A stretch of 64,000 bases of DNA from Krasilnikovozyma curviuscula (taxonomy: Eukaryota; Basidiomycota; Tremellomycetes; Cystofilobasidiales; Mrakiaceae): the NCBI GenBank assembly GCA_014825775.1, contig MVAQ01000026.1:86067-150066 (forward strand). Direction: 5' to 3'. A model generated the notes under the pieces. It was not told the DNA's origin. It searched no databases and was given only the letters and a program-made list of their open reading frames with translations. Below are positions 14,564 to 27,005 of this stretch, in pieces (the stretch's first letter is position 1; every line of letters begins with the position of its first letter). A program made the position numbers and the translations under genes.

Positions 14564-17500
14564 TTAATTGACCTTCAAGTTTGATAGACTTTGCACCAAA
14601 TCTGCTTGTGAATTACTACGAGAAAAAATTGGTCAGACAGTCTCATAATCTTAAGAGATTTAGGATATCAACTGACCCGACGTTGAAGGTTCCGCCGAGA
14701 CGTCGCATGCTTAACAAAACAATTTCAATCTCGGTTTGAGTAACCGCCATACCTGAATCAAAAACCCCAGCGCGAAACATCCGATTAGGCAATAGAACCC
14801 CTCAAGATCGAGCGCGTTACAGGCTACTCACCTTGGACGTCTCCCATCGCTTCCTGCTTCTTAACCTCTTTCAATAAAGTCCTACATGTGGTTCACCTTT
14901 ACGTCAGCTGCAACCACAGGATTTCACCCAAATCCAAGTACTGACCTGCAAGTCTGTGTCCAAAGTGGTGCCAAAATGGGATCCAACAGTCCGAAGTCGA
15001 CAGCAACGATACTGTCAAGCAGCTGAACAACGTTCCTCGCCGCCTCCAAAGACTTTTTATACCCAACACCGCCATCATATTTACCTTCTTCATCATACAA
15101 CATTTGCATGGCACAGTATAGAGTCGTGTGGAGTGTGATGAGACCCGGGTTGAGACCCATCTGGCCTTTCGAGTCACCTTCTTCCCATGTGCTACAGCCC
15201 AAACCAAGAGTGATCAGTTTAATTACAGAAGATAACATGCTATCGAGCGAATTCACCCTTGATCTTGGATCCCTTGTGATTCATTCTCGTTGAACTCATT
15301 AGGATTGACACTTTGAAGGTGTAGTGGTGGTAGACCGCCTTTGATGGATCGACAAGGGTCATGGAATTCCGACGGGATAGATATGACAAATCGATTGAGT
15401 GTGTTATGAAGTTCGGTTATTTCAGGCGGGGTTTGAGATGGCTTTTTAGCGGACATCACTGGAGGAACGTCAGGTGAGAAAGACCGATGCAGCTTCCGGA
15501 GAGCTCTTTGAGACGGTAAGCTGAAGTAATCGAACAGGCGAGACGCTCGGTGATACATGACTGTTGATTTGAGTATGAGGATAGCGAGTGTGTCTTGTTT
15601 ACGCGGTATGTGAGGATGAGCTGGGTGTGGTGGGAAGAGGTCTTCAATGTACTGGTTGTCTTCTTCCATCACGATGCCCTGAGAAACAACAAGAAAGTGA
15701 GCTTTAGAGCAACATAGAAAAGGATGAATGTGATGTATGACATACCGCAGCATATTCCTCCAATCCTCTCGGGAACGGTGTTTCAATATCAGCATCGTTG
15801 ATACAAGGTATCCAACCCGTTGCACAACTGCTAAACCTATCGTAGACGTACGCCTGCCAAAATGTGGAAATCATCTCCCAATGCTGGGCGGGGCCCGGAG
15901 GGTTGGGGATCGTAGCAGGCAAGTGTCTCTCAATCTGAGAAAACATTCTACCATGCTTGACGTTGGAGATTGAGCTGGTGGTCCTGACGTTCATTGTTCC
16001 TGTTGTTTCACTGTATCCATAGTTAACAACGAGATGTTCGGGAGGTGGTGGTGTCCATACAACGGAAGGTATTCGATTGAGGTTGCCCGCAATAGCTAGC
16101 CGCATTGACACCCCGTTCTGTTCCCAAGCAAGACCATATCTACCGGATGATACTGAGGTGATTTTAGAGCCAAGTTATTCGAATACAGCTGGTAGCTCAA
16201 AAGGAGAAGCTCGGGTAGATGCTTACTGTAATATACCCCCAATACGAGACTCGCCTGGATGACGTGCAACATAGACGTGTATATCTTAACAGCTTCAGCA
16301 CTCCATATCCTTGCTAGCCTTAAGAATCCAGCTTCCAATTTCCTGACATGCGCATCCGGCGACAATCTTGATGCCGTAGTATATATCGCGAAGAGAAGTG
16401 AAGGATGGGGTTCGGGTATGTTCTGAGAATTAGGCTGAGTGAGAGAAGTGAGAAGGGTTGGAACGTGAAGTGAGATGCCGCCGAGCTGTCGACGACGCGA
16501 GAGAAAGATTTGGAGTCTGAGGTCGGTGGACGAAGGTTAATCTCAGCTTCACGCAACGGGTGAAAAGGAATGACATATGAGTTGACTGACAGATGATCTC
16601 TCAGCTCGATGGGAATAACGACCTCAGAGTCCAGTACCGTAGTGTCCGTTCCAATCCGCAACAAGAGTGAAGGCGGGACTAAAGGTTTAGATGCGGTACT
16701 ACTACTACTCATAGACGACGATAAAGTTTCATTTGGTGATAATTCTGGACTAGTCGACTGGCTTGAGGTGTTTGTAACTTTTTCAGGAGGTGAGCGTTGG
16801 GTTGGGTGATTGACAGGCGGGGGAGGTGGTTTGTTGTAGTAGTCGGAGAACTCTAGGAAACTCGATAGAGATGGCTGTTGAATGATTTCTTGAGAAGGGT
16901 GGGGCAGAGAAGACGGTAGGTGATACATTTCCTGAGTGTGAGATATGATGTCTGGTGGTGAGGTATCGTTGTTCTCAGCAGTCGGCGCCAACTCCCAACT
17001 TGCTTGGAAGTCCCACATGGTATCGTTGATCAGGTTGACGGGAGGCGAATTAATTGTTTTTGAAATGTTGTGGTCGTGACGAGACGAAGCTATCACTCTG
17101 CTGCGGGAGCCTGAAGGTGGCGGATACGGGAAGGAGGATGCAGACTGAAAGTACGATGGAACCACATTGGAGTACGCTCCATCTCTTCTCGGAGATTCAG
17201 TTTCTCGTGGATTCGTGGTCAGCAGTGATTCCAACTCAGCTGAATACAGAGTGAAAAGGTGAAACTGGTCAGGACGAAAGGTCGTTGTTTACAATAGGCC
17301 ACAATCACCAACCGATCTTATTTTCGAGCAGAGCAACCCTACTTTTGGGCTTGATTTCCGTATATATGCACTCCCCTCTAGCTTTCACACACCATCTGTA
17401 GTGCAAGAAAGACATGGACGGTTTCAGTCTGGCGGTAAGCTCGTAGCGACACATGCCCCACAGGTGTAGGAATTAGCTGATATTCACCCGCAGGAAGGCT

Positions 17501-17716
17501 TCTGCCCATCACACCTAGCTTTCCTCTTTCTACAAGCCTATAGAAAGCCAAATACAGATCCAGTCAGCCGCTGGATCACAAAATAGTGGCACAAGAGATT
17601 CGTTTTAGACGAGGGCTGACCACGCAAGCATTTCCTCTCTTGAGGACTGGCTTCCCAAGTCGAGTGTCTGTGACGGCTGTGTCTGATTCGGGAGCACTCA
17701 ACGGGACAGCTTCCAT
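14564..17716 (-). CDS. Zn2Cys6 fungal transcription factor
   Basis: Eleven exons (17716-17621, 17537-17488, 17395-17313, 17239-16591, 16516-16227, 16152-15746, 15678-15257, 15191-14946, 14881-14832, 14752-14677, 14615-14564) give 806 residues. The binuclear zinc cluster is complete: Cys31, 34, 41, 48, 51 and 58 in CVACRKRKARCDGQKPSCGW and onward. A short linker and a coiled-coil dimerisation segment (SRVALLENKIAELESLL) follow. About 220 Ser/Pro-rich residues lead to a fungal-specific transcription factor domain, recognisable from HPSLLFAIYTTASRLSP and the GRYGLAWEQNGVSMRLAI segment. It is a sequence-specific regulator of a metabolic or stress pathway; its target genes cannot be inferred. It converges with the PFK2 gene (177 nt apart) and is divergent from MTR3. 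Confidence 0.85.
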
Positions 17717-18133
17717 CTCATTTACGTTTCTCTCAGTTGAACAGAGGCTGTTGGCGACCAAGCAACGATCCTGCTCCTCCGTTCGGCGTAGCAGGTGAAC
17801 ATACCCTAGACAAAATAAGTTTATTTTGAAACGAAACAAAATGCAGATAAATTGTTGGAAAGTGACTGATTCGAAGTGATTTGAAGGAATACAACAATAG
17901 GTTGTAAAAAATCCTGGTAATCTCAACTCGTCTTGGACGATTCCCAGCGCCCGAGAGCTTCAAACGGTCAAGCACTAGAAATCCCGACAGGACCTCAAGC
18001 TCGATTCATATCCCAGCGTTTGAATTCACAGGCAAGTAGATATTTTGTTTATGTCCCCTTCAAATGGCGTCAATGTATCTCAAAGCTGATTCCAATCCCG
18101 CAAACTTTTCCCTCCAGCATACCTCTCCCCCCA
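17717..18133. other. divergent promoter between the Zn2Cys6 factor and MTR3
   Basis: 417 nt between two divergently transcribed start codons. No further gene; shared regulation is possible but no specific site was recognised. Confidence 0.55.
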
Positions 18134-19391
18134 ATGTCAGCCCCAGCATTCGATCGTCGGCGAGTGAACGGCCCAGAAGTATCAAACCCACCAGTTTACA
18201 TCGAAGACTTAGAGGAAGAACAACGGCAGGCTGTTGCTGGTCCAGGTCCCAGTTCTCTGTTGGAGAAGGCGAAGGCTTATAAGAGGGTTGATGGAACTAG
18301 CGATGACTTGAGACCTGTTTGTAAGTTCTCCTTTACTATATTGTCACTCCTTGACGGTGGAGCAGAGCTCCTGCTGCTGTCGTGGTGACTGCTAGGGAAG
18401 GATTGAAAAATTACTGACTTCTACTTCTGTTTGAACTGACAAACAGTCCTTAAGACTGGGTTGATTACAGCAGCGACAGGTTCAGCTTATATAGAGATGG
18501 ACGGGTTAAAATTGGTGTGTTCAGTGTAAGCAAGTCACACTTTCGGTCGTCAAGCGACATTCTTCACAACATTCGCCAACACTGTTTTTTTTTTTGTCAT
18601 GCAGGTACGGACCTCGACCAGCACCACCACCTTATTCATCAACAGGTCAACTATCAATCGAAGTAAAATATGCGCCCTTCGCTAGTGATCCGAGGCGGTT
18701 CCCACTACGGGTACGTTCAATAACTTCAATAGCAACCTGACGCGCCATTGCAACATTTCCAAGGTTGGTTCTAGAAACAGTGAAACTGATGTCTCATCAT
18801 TTCAATTCGTTATTGACATATAGGACACCGAACCACTCTCCCTCTCGTCGTACATCCACCAAGCGATCTCACCGTCCCTCCTCCTCCACCTGCCCAAATA
18901 CACAAAATCCATCATCGAAGCCCACATCTTGGTCCTCGAGTCGGACTCGGTACAGAGCGTCATGAGCGCTGGAACTATGGTCGCTAGTGCTGGGCTAGCG
19001 GATGCTGGCATTGAGATGAAGGGTATCTGCGTTGGTGTTTGGGGGGTAAGATTTCGACCCAATGCGCCGTTCAATGATTTTGGAAGAGATCTGATATTGG
19101 GAACCTTTCTTGTTTTCTCATCAGGCGTCCCTCTCGAATAAACTCTGCCTCTGTCCATCACCTGAAGAAATCAAGCTCTCGTCTTCGAACACCGTTGTCT
19201 CCTGCTTGCCAGCATTGGGAATCGTCACGAATCTTCACTACCGGATAACACGGCCCAAAGAAGTAGGCGATGTCGAAGACATTGACAGTTCTTTGGATGT
19301 GTTGGTCAAGAAGGCGGCTGAGTGGCATGAGGTGATCGCACTGGCACTGAAGGAAGGTGAGGAGGCAAGGGAAGGATCTCTTGTGCAGTAG
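18134..19391 (+). CDS. MTR3: exosome complex RNase PH-like subunit Mtr3
   Basis: Five exons (18134-18320, 18447-18525, 18605-18710, 18824-19045, 19125-19391) give 286 residues. The protein is an RNase PH fold of the exosome ring. Typical segments are RPVFLKTGLITAATGSAYIE, KLVCSVYGPRP and IEVKYAPFA, followed by AHILVLESDSVQSVMSAGTM for the second half of the fold. The non-catalytic subunit Mtr3 (human EXOSC6) sits in the six-member ring that guides RNA into Rrp44 for 3'-5' processing and decay in nucleus and cytoplasm. The alternative assignments Rrp41 and Rrp46 are less likely because of the N-terminal extension and lack of catalytic motifs. Confidence 0.75.
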
Positions 19392-20045
19392 CAGCGACGT
19401 GATCAGTGATCTGCGGAAAGAGAGAGAGTGTGTGTAGGCCTGTGAGGTATTTGGCTAGCTGGAATGTCAGAGCTTTCATTGTGGTATTTTGTGATGTTCG
19501 AAAGTTGTTCTCGAATGGGTCCTTTTGAGTCTTGCTCGAGCGACAATCAGCGAGACGTCGTCGCCCATTGACACGTCGGAGAATCGGTGGTTCGCCGAAG
19601 AAGTGCCTTCTCCCCTGTCGGTGCAGCTGGAGAACCTATGTTTCTCCTTTTTCACTTTTCTCCTGCTCGGTTATTTTACTCGAGAGAATTTTCTGTTGGT
19701 AGTATCATGGTTTCATCGCTTCCGCCACCACTCAATCTAGAGGCTGTTGCGGGTAACGCGATGGAATTCCTAACCTTGCTTGAGTTTCATAGCGACGTTA
19801 GCTCCGGTTTCTATCTGTGCACCATTTAAAAGGTGATTCCTCACCTCTGTTTTCTTTTAATGTGCCCCGCCTACGGCCTTAGGGTGAGCCGCCCAACCAC
19901 CGTTCCGTATTGCCGGTGGAGCAGCGACGGTTGCAGACGGCGGCGCACTTTATAAAGGCAACCTTTTGCGCTGCTCACCTTCTTCCAACTTTCATCTTTT
20001 CATTCCCCCTCCCGAACCCTCTTTCGTCTTTATTCGAATACAGCC
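19392..20045. other. intergenic region with promoter of the aldolase gene
   Basis: No gene seen. A TATAAAGG box at 19951 precedes the next start by 95 nt. Confidence 0.5.
19951..19958 (+). promoter_or_regulatory. TATA box of the DHDPS-family gene
   Basis: TATAAAGG 95 nt before the ATG at 20046, followed by a pyrimidine-rich leader without upstream ATG. Confidence 0.6.
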
Positions 20046-21595
20046 ATGTCTCCAATTGCAACTTCCCGATCTGTCCAGCCATTCGTCCGTGGTGTCTATG
20101 GTGAGTCTCAAACGGAAGAATGAGGAGTTTTGGCCACGGGCTGATTATTTATTCTGGTTTTTGCTTCTTTCCATCCTTTTTTTTGCTCGAAATGGTATGA
20201 CAGTCCCAATTATCACCATCTTCAACGACGATGTTGAGCAAACGTTGAACATTGCCGACCACAAGAAGCATATTCTCTGGATGGCTGAGTCTGGTGAGAG
20301 CCTCGCCGCCTCTAGAACTCTTTCTTGCAGCCATTCCTGACCCCTTGGCTGTCTCAATGATTACTCTAGGTGTGCAGGGATTCGTTTGTCAGGGTTCCAC
20401 TGCTGAGGCTGTCTCACTCTTGCCAGACGAGAAGATGGCGGTAAGTCCTCCCGCGCCTCTAAGTCGAGCTCCCCAACCAGTCCCATTCAAAAAAAAAAAA
20501 ACTGACTTCTTCCCGTAATTCTAGCTCATCAAAGCTACCAGAGAGGTTCTCGACGAAAATGGTTTCGAGCACATCCACATCATGGCCGGTGCCGGTGCGG
20601 ACTCGACCAAGGAAGCGATTCTGTTGGCCAAGCAGGCTGCTTCAGCCGGTGCCGACTCTGTCCTTTCCCTCCCACCATCTTACTTTGCCCCCTCCTTGAC
20701 CAGAGAGGCCCTTGAGTCGTACTACCTCGAGGTACGTTGCGTTCGCATAGCCCATTTTTTTATATCAACCCTCCGGCTGGTTTGCCGCTTACTGACACAG
20801 AATATGAACTTTGCAGTTGGCTGACAACTCTCCAGTCCCAGTCTTTATCTACTCATGGCCAGGTGTCTCCTCCGGCTTGGAGATGGACTCTGACTTCTTC
20901 ATCAAAGTATCTCAGCACCCAAAGTACGAGTGGCGCATCACATCCTGCCCCCGGTTGTTCTAGATTGGGAAAGCTGACGGCGGCGAAATCGTTTTATTGT
21001 AGCATTGCTGGATACAAGGGAACTGACCACAACGTTGGAAAGATGGCTAGAGTTCGAGCTGCCGTCTCCCGAGAAGACTTTTACGTACTCACCGGAGCCA
21101 CTGGTGCGTTTTTCCATACTCCTCACTAATCGCAACTGGTAACTGACCTCTACACGTGTTTGAAAACCCAGACTACTTCCTCGGAGCTCTTGCCTGTGGT
21201 GTTGACGGAACCATCACTGGTGTCGCCCAGGTCACCCCACGCTTGGTGATTGACCTCTACAAGTCGTACCATGCCGGCGACCTTAAGAAGGCTCAGAAAC
21301 TGCAGGGTGACCTCACCCAGGCTGAGTGGGCCTTGTTGGGCGGTGGAATCCCAAGTTTGAAGTACGCCGTCAACCTGTTCAGAGGTGCGTCTCCCTGCTT
21401 CCTTTGGCATCTCTGCGGTTCCCGATCAATCGTAACTGACTTCACTCGGTTCGTGTGTGTGGGATAGGCTACGGTGGTATCCCACGTCGTCCATTGCCAG
21501 AATCTCCCGCTCCAATCAAGAAGCGGATCCAGGATTACTTGGCTGGCATCGTCGCTCAGGAAGCCTCATTGGCCAAGCTCGCTGGTGCCAAATAG
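20046..21595 (+). CDS. dihydrodipicolinate synthase family aldolase/lyase
   Basis: Eight exons (20046-20100, 20204-20293, 20370-20440, 20525-20731, 20817-20923, 21003-21103, 21172-21384, 21468-21595) give 323 residues, the usual length. It is a class I aldolase with a TIM barrel. The Schiff-base Lys182 lies in AGYKGTDHN, the proton-relay Tyr153 in VFIYSWPGV, and the pyruvate-carboxylate-binding turn is QGSTAEAVSLL. Fungi make lysine by the aminoadipate route, so the function is more likely cleavage of a 2-keto-3-deoxy sugar acid (as in GaaC/Lga1 of the galacturonate pathway) or a 4-hydroxy-2-oxoglutarate-type reaction. The substrate cannot be settled from sequence alone. TATA promoter and strong coding bias suggest high or inducible expression. 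Confidence 0.85.
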
Positions 21596-22078
21596 ATAGG
21601 TGGTACACACGCCTTTCATTCTTTTTTGGATTTGGTCTGCTTCTAGATGTATAGTCTGTTTCCTTTATATTCTTTTGCTATCTTGCAAGACCGGATGAGT
21701 GAGCCGGCACAGAGTAAAAATATGTTGGGGGTATCAAAAAATAGGAAACACTCGTACAAAAATTGATATTCCCACACACGCATTTCTTTTCTAACTTAGA
21801 AAAAGAAATATCCCCGAGCCTTCGCTGTTTAATTTCGATGACTGGTCAACTAGTACCACAGTTTCACACGACGCACATGCGAAGAAGTGCGGACCGAGTG
21901 CAAAGAAGAAGACGAAAAGAAATAGAAAAGACGGAAAGAGGGAACTGGGAGAGCAATATATAGAGAGAGAGGCAAGCCTTCCGTCTGAGTTTGATTATAC
22001 AACGTTTTGTCATTGATGTAGTGGAACAGAAACAGAAAAAAACAAAACAGGAAACGAAAGGAAAAAGTCCATGCTGGT
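21596..22078. other. convergent intergenic region (two 3' ends)
   Basis: Lies between the stops of the aldolase (+) and the PP2C gene (-). Purine-rich stretches, no gene. Confidence 0.55.
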
Positions 22079-24886
22079 TTATTTCGATGCTGGAGCGGCA
22101 CCACCAAGTTCAGGGTGGTTGGCTACCAAAGGCGAACCGACAGAGTGAATTGGGTTCGATGATGTTGCTGACTTGGCAGCGGCATTGATGTCCTCAATCA
22201 TTTCTGAGTCACCATCCGCGTCGAGCAATGTGACACTACCAGATTTCGATGGCTCTTCGGTGATGGAAGAAGCTTCTGCTGCCTCCTAAAAGAAGCGGAA
22301 AACAAGCAAAGTTAAAGACAAAAGCAAAACGAGAATGGCTACGATAAAAATTGCTTACCCCATTCGCCAGCTGCTCCTCTTCATCATCCTCCTCACTTTC
22401 CTCCTCTTCATCACTCTCCGTAGCCTGGCCGATGGTAATTCCATTGCCCATCAGCATGTCCTGCAACGACATGCGATCAATCACTCGTCCTGCACCGATC
22501 CCACCGAGGACTTGAGCCAAACTGGAGCCTCCTGCTGGGACAGACGAACCAACGGTAGTGTTTCTCGAGTTTGGTGGAGTCTTGAACACATCTGGGACTT
22601 TCTCAGGAGTATCGTATCCGATCTACATATGTCAACAATAAAAAAAGTTGGTGAGCAGCTTGTACCTTAAAAAGGATGCGAAGGAGGAGACAGAAACTCA
22701 CCTTTTCATCAACCCTCTTCTTGATCCATGCCTGCCACTCTTCGAAGGTTCTTCCATTCAAAATCGCGACAATCACAACGGTCATGTTGTCGCATCCGAC
22801 GCCTCCAAGTTCTGAACTCGGCGCTAGACACTTCTCCATTAAGTCCTCACAGATCTTCGTTAGCGCGTCTCCGTTGGCAACCGCACGGCGAACGAAATCT
22901 ATCGTTTGTTGGGAGGAGAGACAATCCCAGATACCTGCCAAAAGAAAAATTCAGGCGTTGTTTTCCAAAAAGAGGTTGTAGTTTTGGGAAGTAAAGTACA
23001 CGTACCGTCACAAGCAACAACAAGGAACTCCTCCTCTCCAGTCGGTTCATGGATAATGATGTCAGGGTTGACAGTAACCACCTGTTGCTCAGCTGGTAAA
23101 TGGGCGCTCTGCTTGAACTCGAAATCACCCATGGCTCTCGACAGCGCGAGGTTACCTAACCGTGAGATAAACAAGACTGTAAGTTCTCGTGCTGGTCTTC
23201 TGCAGGACAAAATGAAAATTCGATGAAATTACGTACCGTTCACTCGACCAAACTCAACAAATCCACCAGCGGCGGTGATTCTCGCGCTCTCTTCCTTGTT
23301 CATTGGCTTGTGATCGTGACTCATTGCTTCTTCCGCTCCTCCGAGCGACAACACCGATCGGGAATCACCAGCGTTAGCCTATCCAGCGCAAAAGTTTACC
23401 ATAAAATACGATCAGTACCAAAAAAAAAGGGTGCGTCAGCTCCAGCACTGTGACGCTCAGAAAAAGCATCCACGCGGGGCAAATAACGTACAACAAGAAT
23501 GGTACCCTCCTTTGTGATCAGCCCCGCAACGGCCGTACACCCGGAAGGATCATTGACGAACTCGGGGCTCTTTCTGAGGTCCTCGTCTGTCTTCAAGAAA
23601 GCGCGTCGGAGTGCGCTAGCGTATTCGCCTGCGTGGTACTCCGGCAACTTCGACAGGCGTGTGTGTACAGTCGAGCCTGCGAAACGAGCTACTGCTGCGC
23701 CTGTTTCCGGGACAAAGAAAGACAATGGTCAGTTTGAATGAAGAGAAAGAGAGAGAGAGAGCGAGCGAGAGAAAATGAACGAACCACCGTGACCATCATA
23801 GACAGAGAAGAAAGCTGGGTGAATTGTCGATGGATCTGATGTTTCTGTTGTCGTAGAGTCGTTGTCGTCATCGTCTGTTGGTGCTGGTGCAAGGGAAAGG
23901 ATGGTGGCATGGGCATCTTCCATGGCTGTTTTGAAAGAGTAGAAGAGAGTTGAGACACCATGTCAGTGACGAGTACTAAGGACATCTAGAAATGCTAAAA
24001 TGAATGCAATATAAAGAGAAAAATAGCAGAAAAAGACAAATGGGTCCACAATCCAGCTCGTCATTTTCAACCCAGTTTGACGCGATGAAAGGTTGACCCA
24101 TTACTAAAAAATTTCACCCATTGTCCTTCCCAAATGAAGGTGACCTAAGCTAATCCATCGTTATCCAGCTAGAAGTATAGTTGATTGGCCTGAGAAGTCT
24201 ATCGATTGGTTCCTTTGAGCCCCTTTTCGCGAGCATCCGCTGGTTTTTTGTTACTGAGACAAATGAACAGCTCTGGTTCGTGACGAACGGATTGAGCTAT
24301 CCAACTCATCCCAAAACTCATCCAGAAAGCATACCCTCCAATTAAAGACCGCAGTAAATAGGAAGGGGCAGGGTAGATGGCTTTACGAGTCGTAATACGT
24401 CGTGAATGCCACGACCCGCTCAACCCTCCCCATCGCTTCACGAGCCCAATTGAACCATTCGCCTGCCATGCTGCTCAGCCCCAAACGCTCATCCTTTGAT
24501 TTGATCTGCCTCTTCTACTGCACCTCTGTTATCCGCCGAATCGCGAACGTAAAAGAGAGAAAACAAGGCGGAAAAACTCACATATCCTCCAGCCTTGCAT
24601 TTCACTGACGCCGTATGCGAACCTGTCGGACTGGCCTGACGCAGTGTGTTTCTCAACCACAGGCTCTGAAAGAGTTTGTCCCTGTCAAACCATCCCAGCC
24701 AAAATAGGACACCAAAGAAGGGTCAGTATCGAAGAGCATGTAAAATTTTAGAGGCTAAACGAGGGAAAGTCGAGGGAAAAGCCACTGGGCGCTGCTGCGT
24801 CTTGCTTTGGATGAGAAAAGACTTCGATCCAGGACGAAACAGACACCCAGTAGGCATAAAGGTGAAAGGAAGATTGAACTGACCAT
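22079..24886 (-). CDS. protein phosphatase 2C (PPM family, Ptc2/Ptc3-like)
   Basis: Nine exons: 24886-24884, 24681-24582, 23925-23785, 23700-23492, 23378-23237, 23155-23006, 22934-22702, 22622-22359 and 22285-22079, giving 482 residues. It begins [14 protein letters not shown], the conserved N-terminus of fungal Ptc2/3 enzymes. Metal-binding motifs are present: MEDAH (36-40), VYDGHGG (78-82), ANAGDSR (Asp156), VVACDG (Asp248) and VGCDNMT. It is a Mg/Mn-dependent Ser/Thr phosphatase likely to act on MAP-kinase, checkpoint or stress pathways. After the catalytic domain comes an acidic EEE/SE-rich tail. The first exon is inferred to be the ATG alone (24884-24886), followed by a 202-nt intron; the next intron is 656 nt, the longest here. 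The start exon is the least certain part. Confidence 0.85.
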
Positions 24887-25513
24887 TTTAGATTAAGCTA
24901 TAATTGAATCGAACAAGGAGGAATCGACTTTGTCGTCTTGAACTTGGGTTCTTGATAAGCTGAGCGAGACTGGGGGGTAATACTGGGTCAAAATAACCTG
25001 GCAAAGGAGACTGCTGCTACTGATAGTTTCTGGTAAATGTCCAAGGTCTGGCGGTTGAATCGATAATTTAGTGGTATTCGACGTTGCTTGGTGCAATGCA
25101 AAGCCGTCGAGGCTTGAGAGATCGATGGCCCACGAGCGTGGCGCGGGCACCGGGCAAAAACAGTCGGTCTGACTCGATACTTCTTTCTCTTTGGGAATAA
25201 GAGAGAGGTATATGTGGAACGAGTATAGAAACAGGAAAAATAAGTCCTAAGAGCATTGACTGAATAAAGCTCGTAAAGTGCAATGTCGTTTTTCTCCCCA
25301 TATCAAATTCATCACAACCATTTCGACCCGAAGGTGTACTATTTAGCTGAAATAATCCTACATAAACTCTCAGATACGTGGTTAATCGGAACACTGATGA
25401 AACAGGCGTGGCAACGGCAACTCACGGTCATTTCTGCTGGGTCAAGTCCGTAGAGTGACCTCCGACGGCAACCTCTACAATCGTGAAGATTTACAAGATC
25501 TCAGTATCAAACT
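24887..25513. other. divergent promoter between PP2C and the thioesterase-like gene
   Basis: 627 nt between divergent genes; no gene or recognised regulatory site. Confidence 0.5.
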
Positions 25514-26809
25514 ATGAACAATTTCACCGAGCTTGATGTCGCAGATAGTGAGTATCTTCAAAGGGCCTTTCCTAAGCTCTCTTGTTGATACTGCTCAATT
25601 CCCCACTTATTATTTTCATCTCTATTTTCAATTTACTTCTCTTGACAACCTACAGAACAGAATCTTATAGGTGTGGAGATCACAGGTCTAATGGGTGAGC
25701 CTCTTATCATTGAAGTCCCACCAAACGAAACACACAAAAACACAATCGTCTGGTGTCACGTACGTTTCAATTTTCCTCTACTACTCTACCCTATCCCCTT
25801 ACTCCTTTCAACTCTCTTCCTATATAGGGCTGGAGTGCAAACACACAGAAGTGGGGGAGCTGGTTCCCACAACGAATGGATATCAAAAACACAAAATGGT
25901 AATCTCCCGTCAATTCCCCGTGTTGCCCCCATCAACGCTCTTCTTGATACCTTTGATTACCTTTTGGTGCTTATAGGGTCTTTCTTCAAGCTCCTTTAAC
26001 TGTCAACCCTTTCGGAGGTGACCCGGTACCTGCGTGGTATAAGCTGCCCCCTCTCGATCAGCTCCCTCCCAACCCTAACAGCTGGGCGGATGAGGAAGGC
26101 ATGCTGCTCACTGCGAAAGTTGTTGGGGAGGTAATTGAAAGAGAAAAGAATTTGTTACCTCAAGGCGGTAAGATCATTCAAGGTGGTCATTCTCAAGGTG
26201 CGTGTTTGTTGGGTTACAATCTGGCGCCAACCTCGGCGCTGACTGGTGAAGAATTCTGAAACGCAGGTGGTGCTTCTTCATTCTTGACGGGACTTTCGAA
26301 ACCTCATGTCGATGGAATCATCTGTATCGCCGGGTACCTCCCCATCCCCTTTAAGCTCGCGTCGGTACGTTTTACCGTGCCGCTATCAGGTTCTCTTCGC
26401 GTCGTTCCTGACACTGCTGTGTGCGGGGTGGTTTTAGATCGGAATAGCACCTAAGAACTTGCCTATTATCTGGTTACATGGTACAGAGGACGCTGAAGTC
26501 CCGTAAGTGTTTCTCTCCGTAGATGAAATGCTGCGTACTGATTCGAATTCTGTGCTTGGATCTACCTTTTGAATCTATGTGTAGTCATTCGATGTTTGAA
26601 TATGGTACCAAGCAGCTGAAAGAGGTCTTGGGAATGACTGATGTGACTGCTGTCACTCTCCCAGGTGAGTCTTTGATTTTCTCATTGTATGTGTGGTGCG
26701 GTCTCTGAAGAGTGCGTGCTTGCCATCAGGAATTCATCATAAGACACTAGAGATAGCTAAAGCGGATTTGAGTCCTTTAAAGGCGTTCATTCAGAAGGTT
26801 TTTGAGTAA
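25514..26809 (+). CDS. acyl-protein thioesterase / lysophospholipase-like hydrolase
   Basis: Eight exons (25514-25547, 25656-25759, 25828-25898, 25977-26197, 26267-26364, 26438-26502, 26585-26664, 26730-26809) encode 250 residues, close to the family length. It is an alpha/beta hydrolase of the phospholipase/carboxylesterase (APT1) family. Catalytic residues are visible: the nucleophile Ser142 in GGHSQGGASS, Asp in LHGTEDAEVPH and His in PGIHHKTLE. The oxyanion-region segment is CHGWSANTQKWGSW. APT enzymes remove palmitate from proteins such as Ras and G-alpha or hydrolyse lysophospholipids. The substrate is unknown here; the insert FGGDPVPAWYKLPP resembles the fungal acyl-protein thioesterase-like branch. 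Confidence 0.82.
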
Positions 26810-27005
26810 TAATTAGGGTCGTTGGGATTTAGCAGCTGCCAGGGCAGCTCGTGGGCTGCTATTTTTCTGCTTTACGAGTGTGTTGATATAATAATACAGG
26901 ACTTCAATAGGACAAGAAGCCTGCTGAGCCAGAACTTTGACTAAAAAATGTTGCGAGAAAACAAAACAATCAGACTCTCATGCACTTTCGAGACGAACGC
27001 GTCGC

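Noticed and set aside
19857..19950. Possible tRNA or small RNA in a GC-richer patch
   Set aside because: No A-box/B-box pair or cloverleaf could be drawn.
22906..23741. Several plus-strand open frames of 80-106 codons
   Set aside because: They lie opposite PP2C exons and are shadows of its coding sequence.
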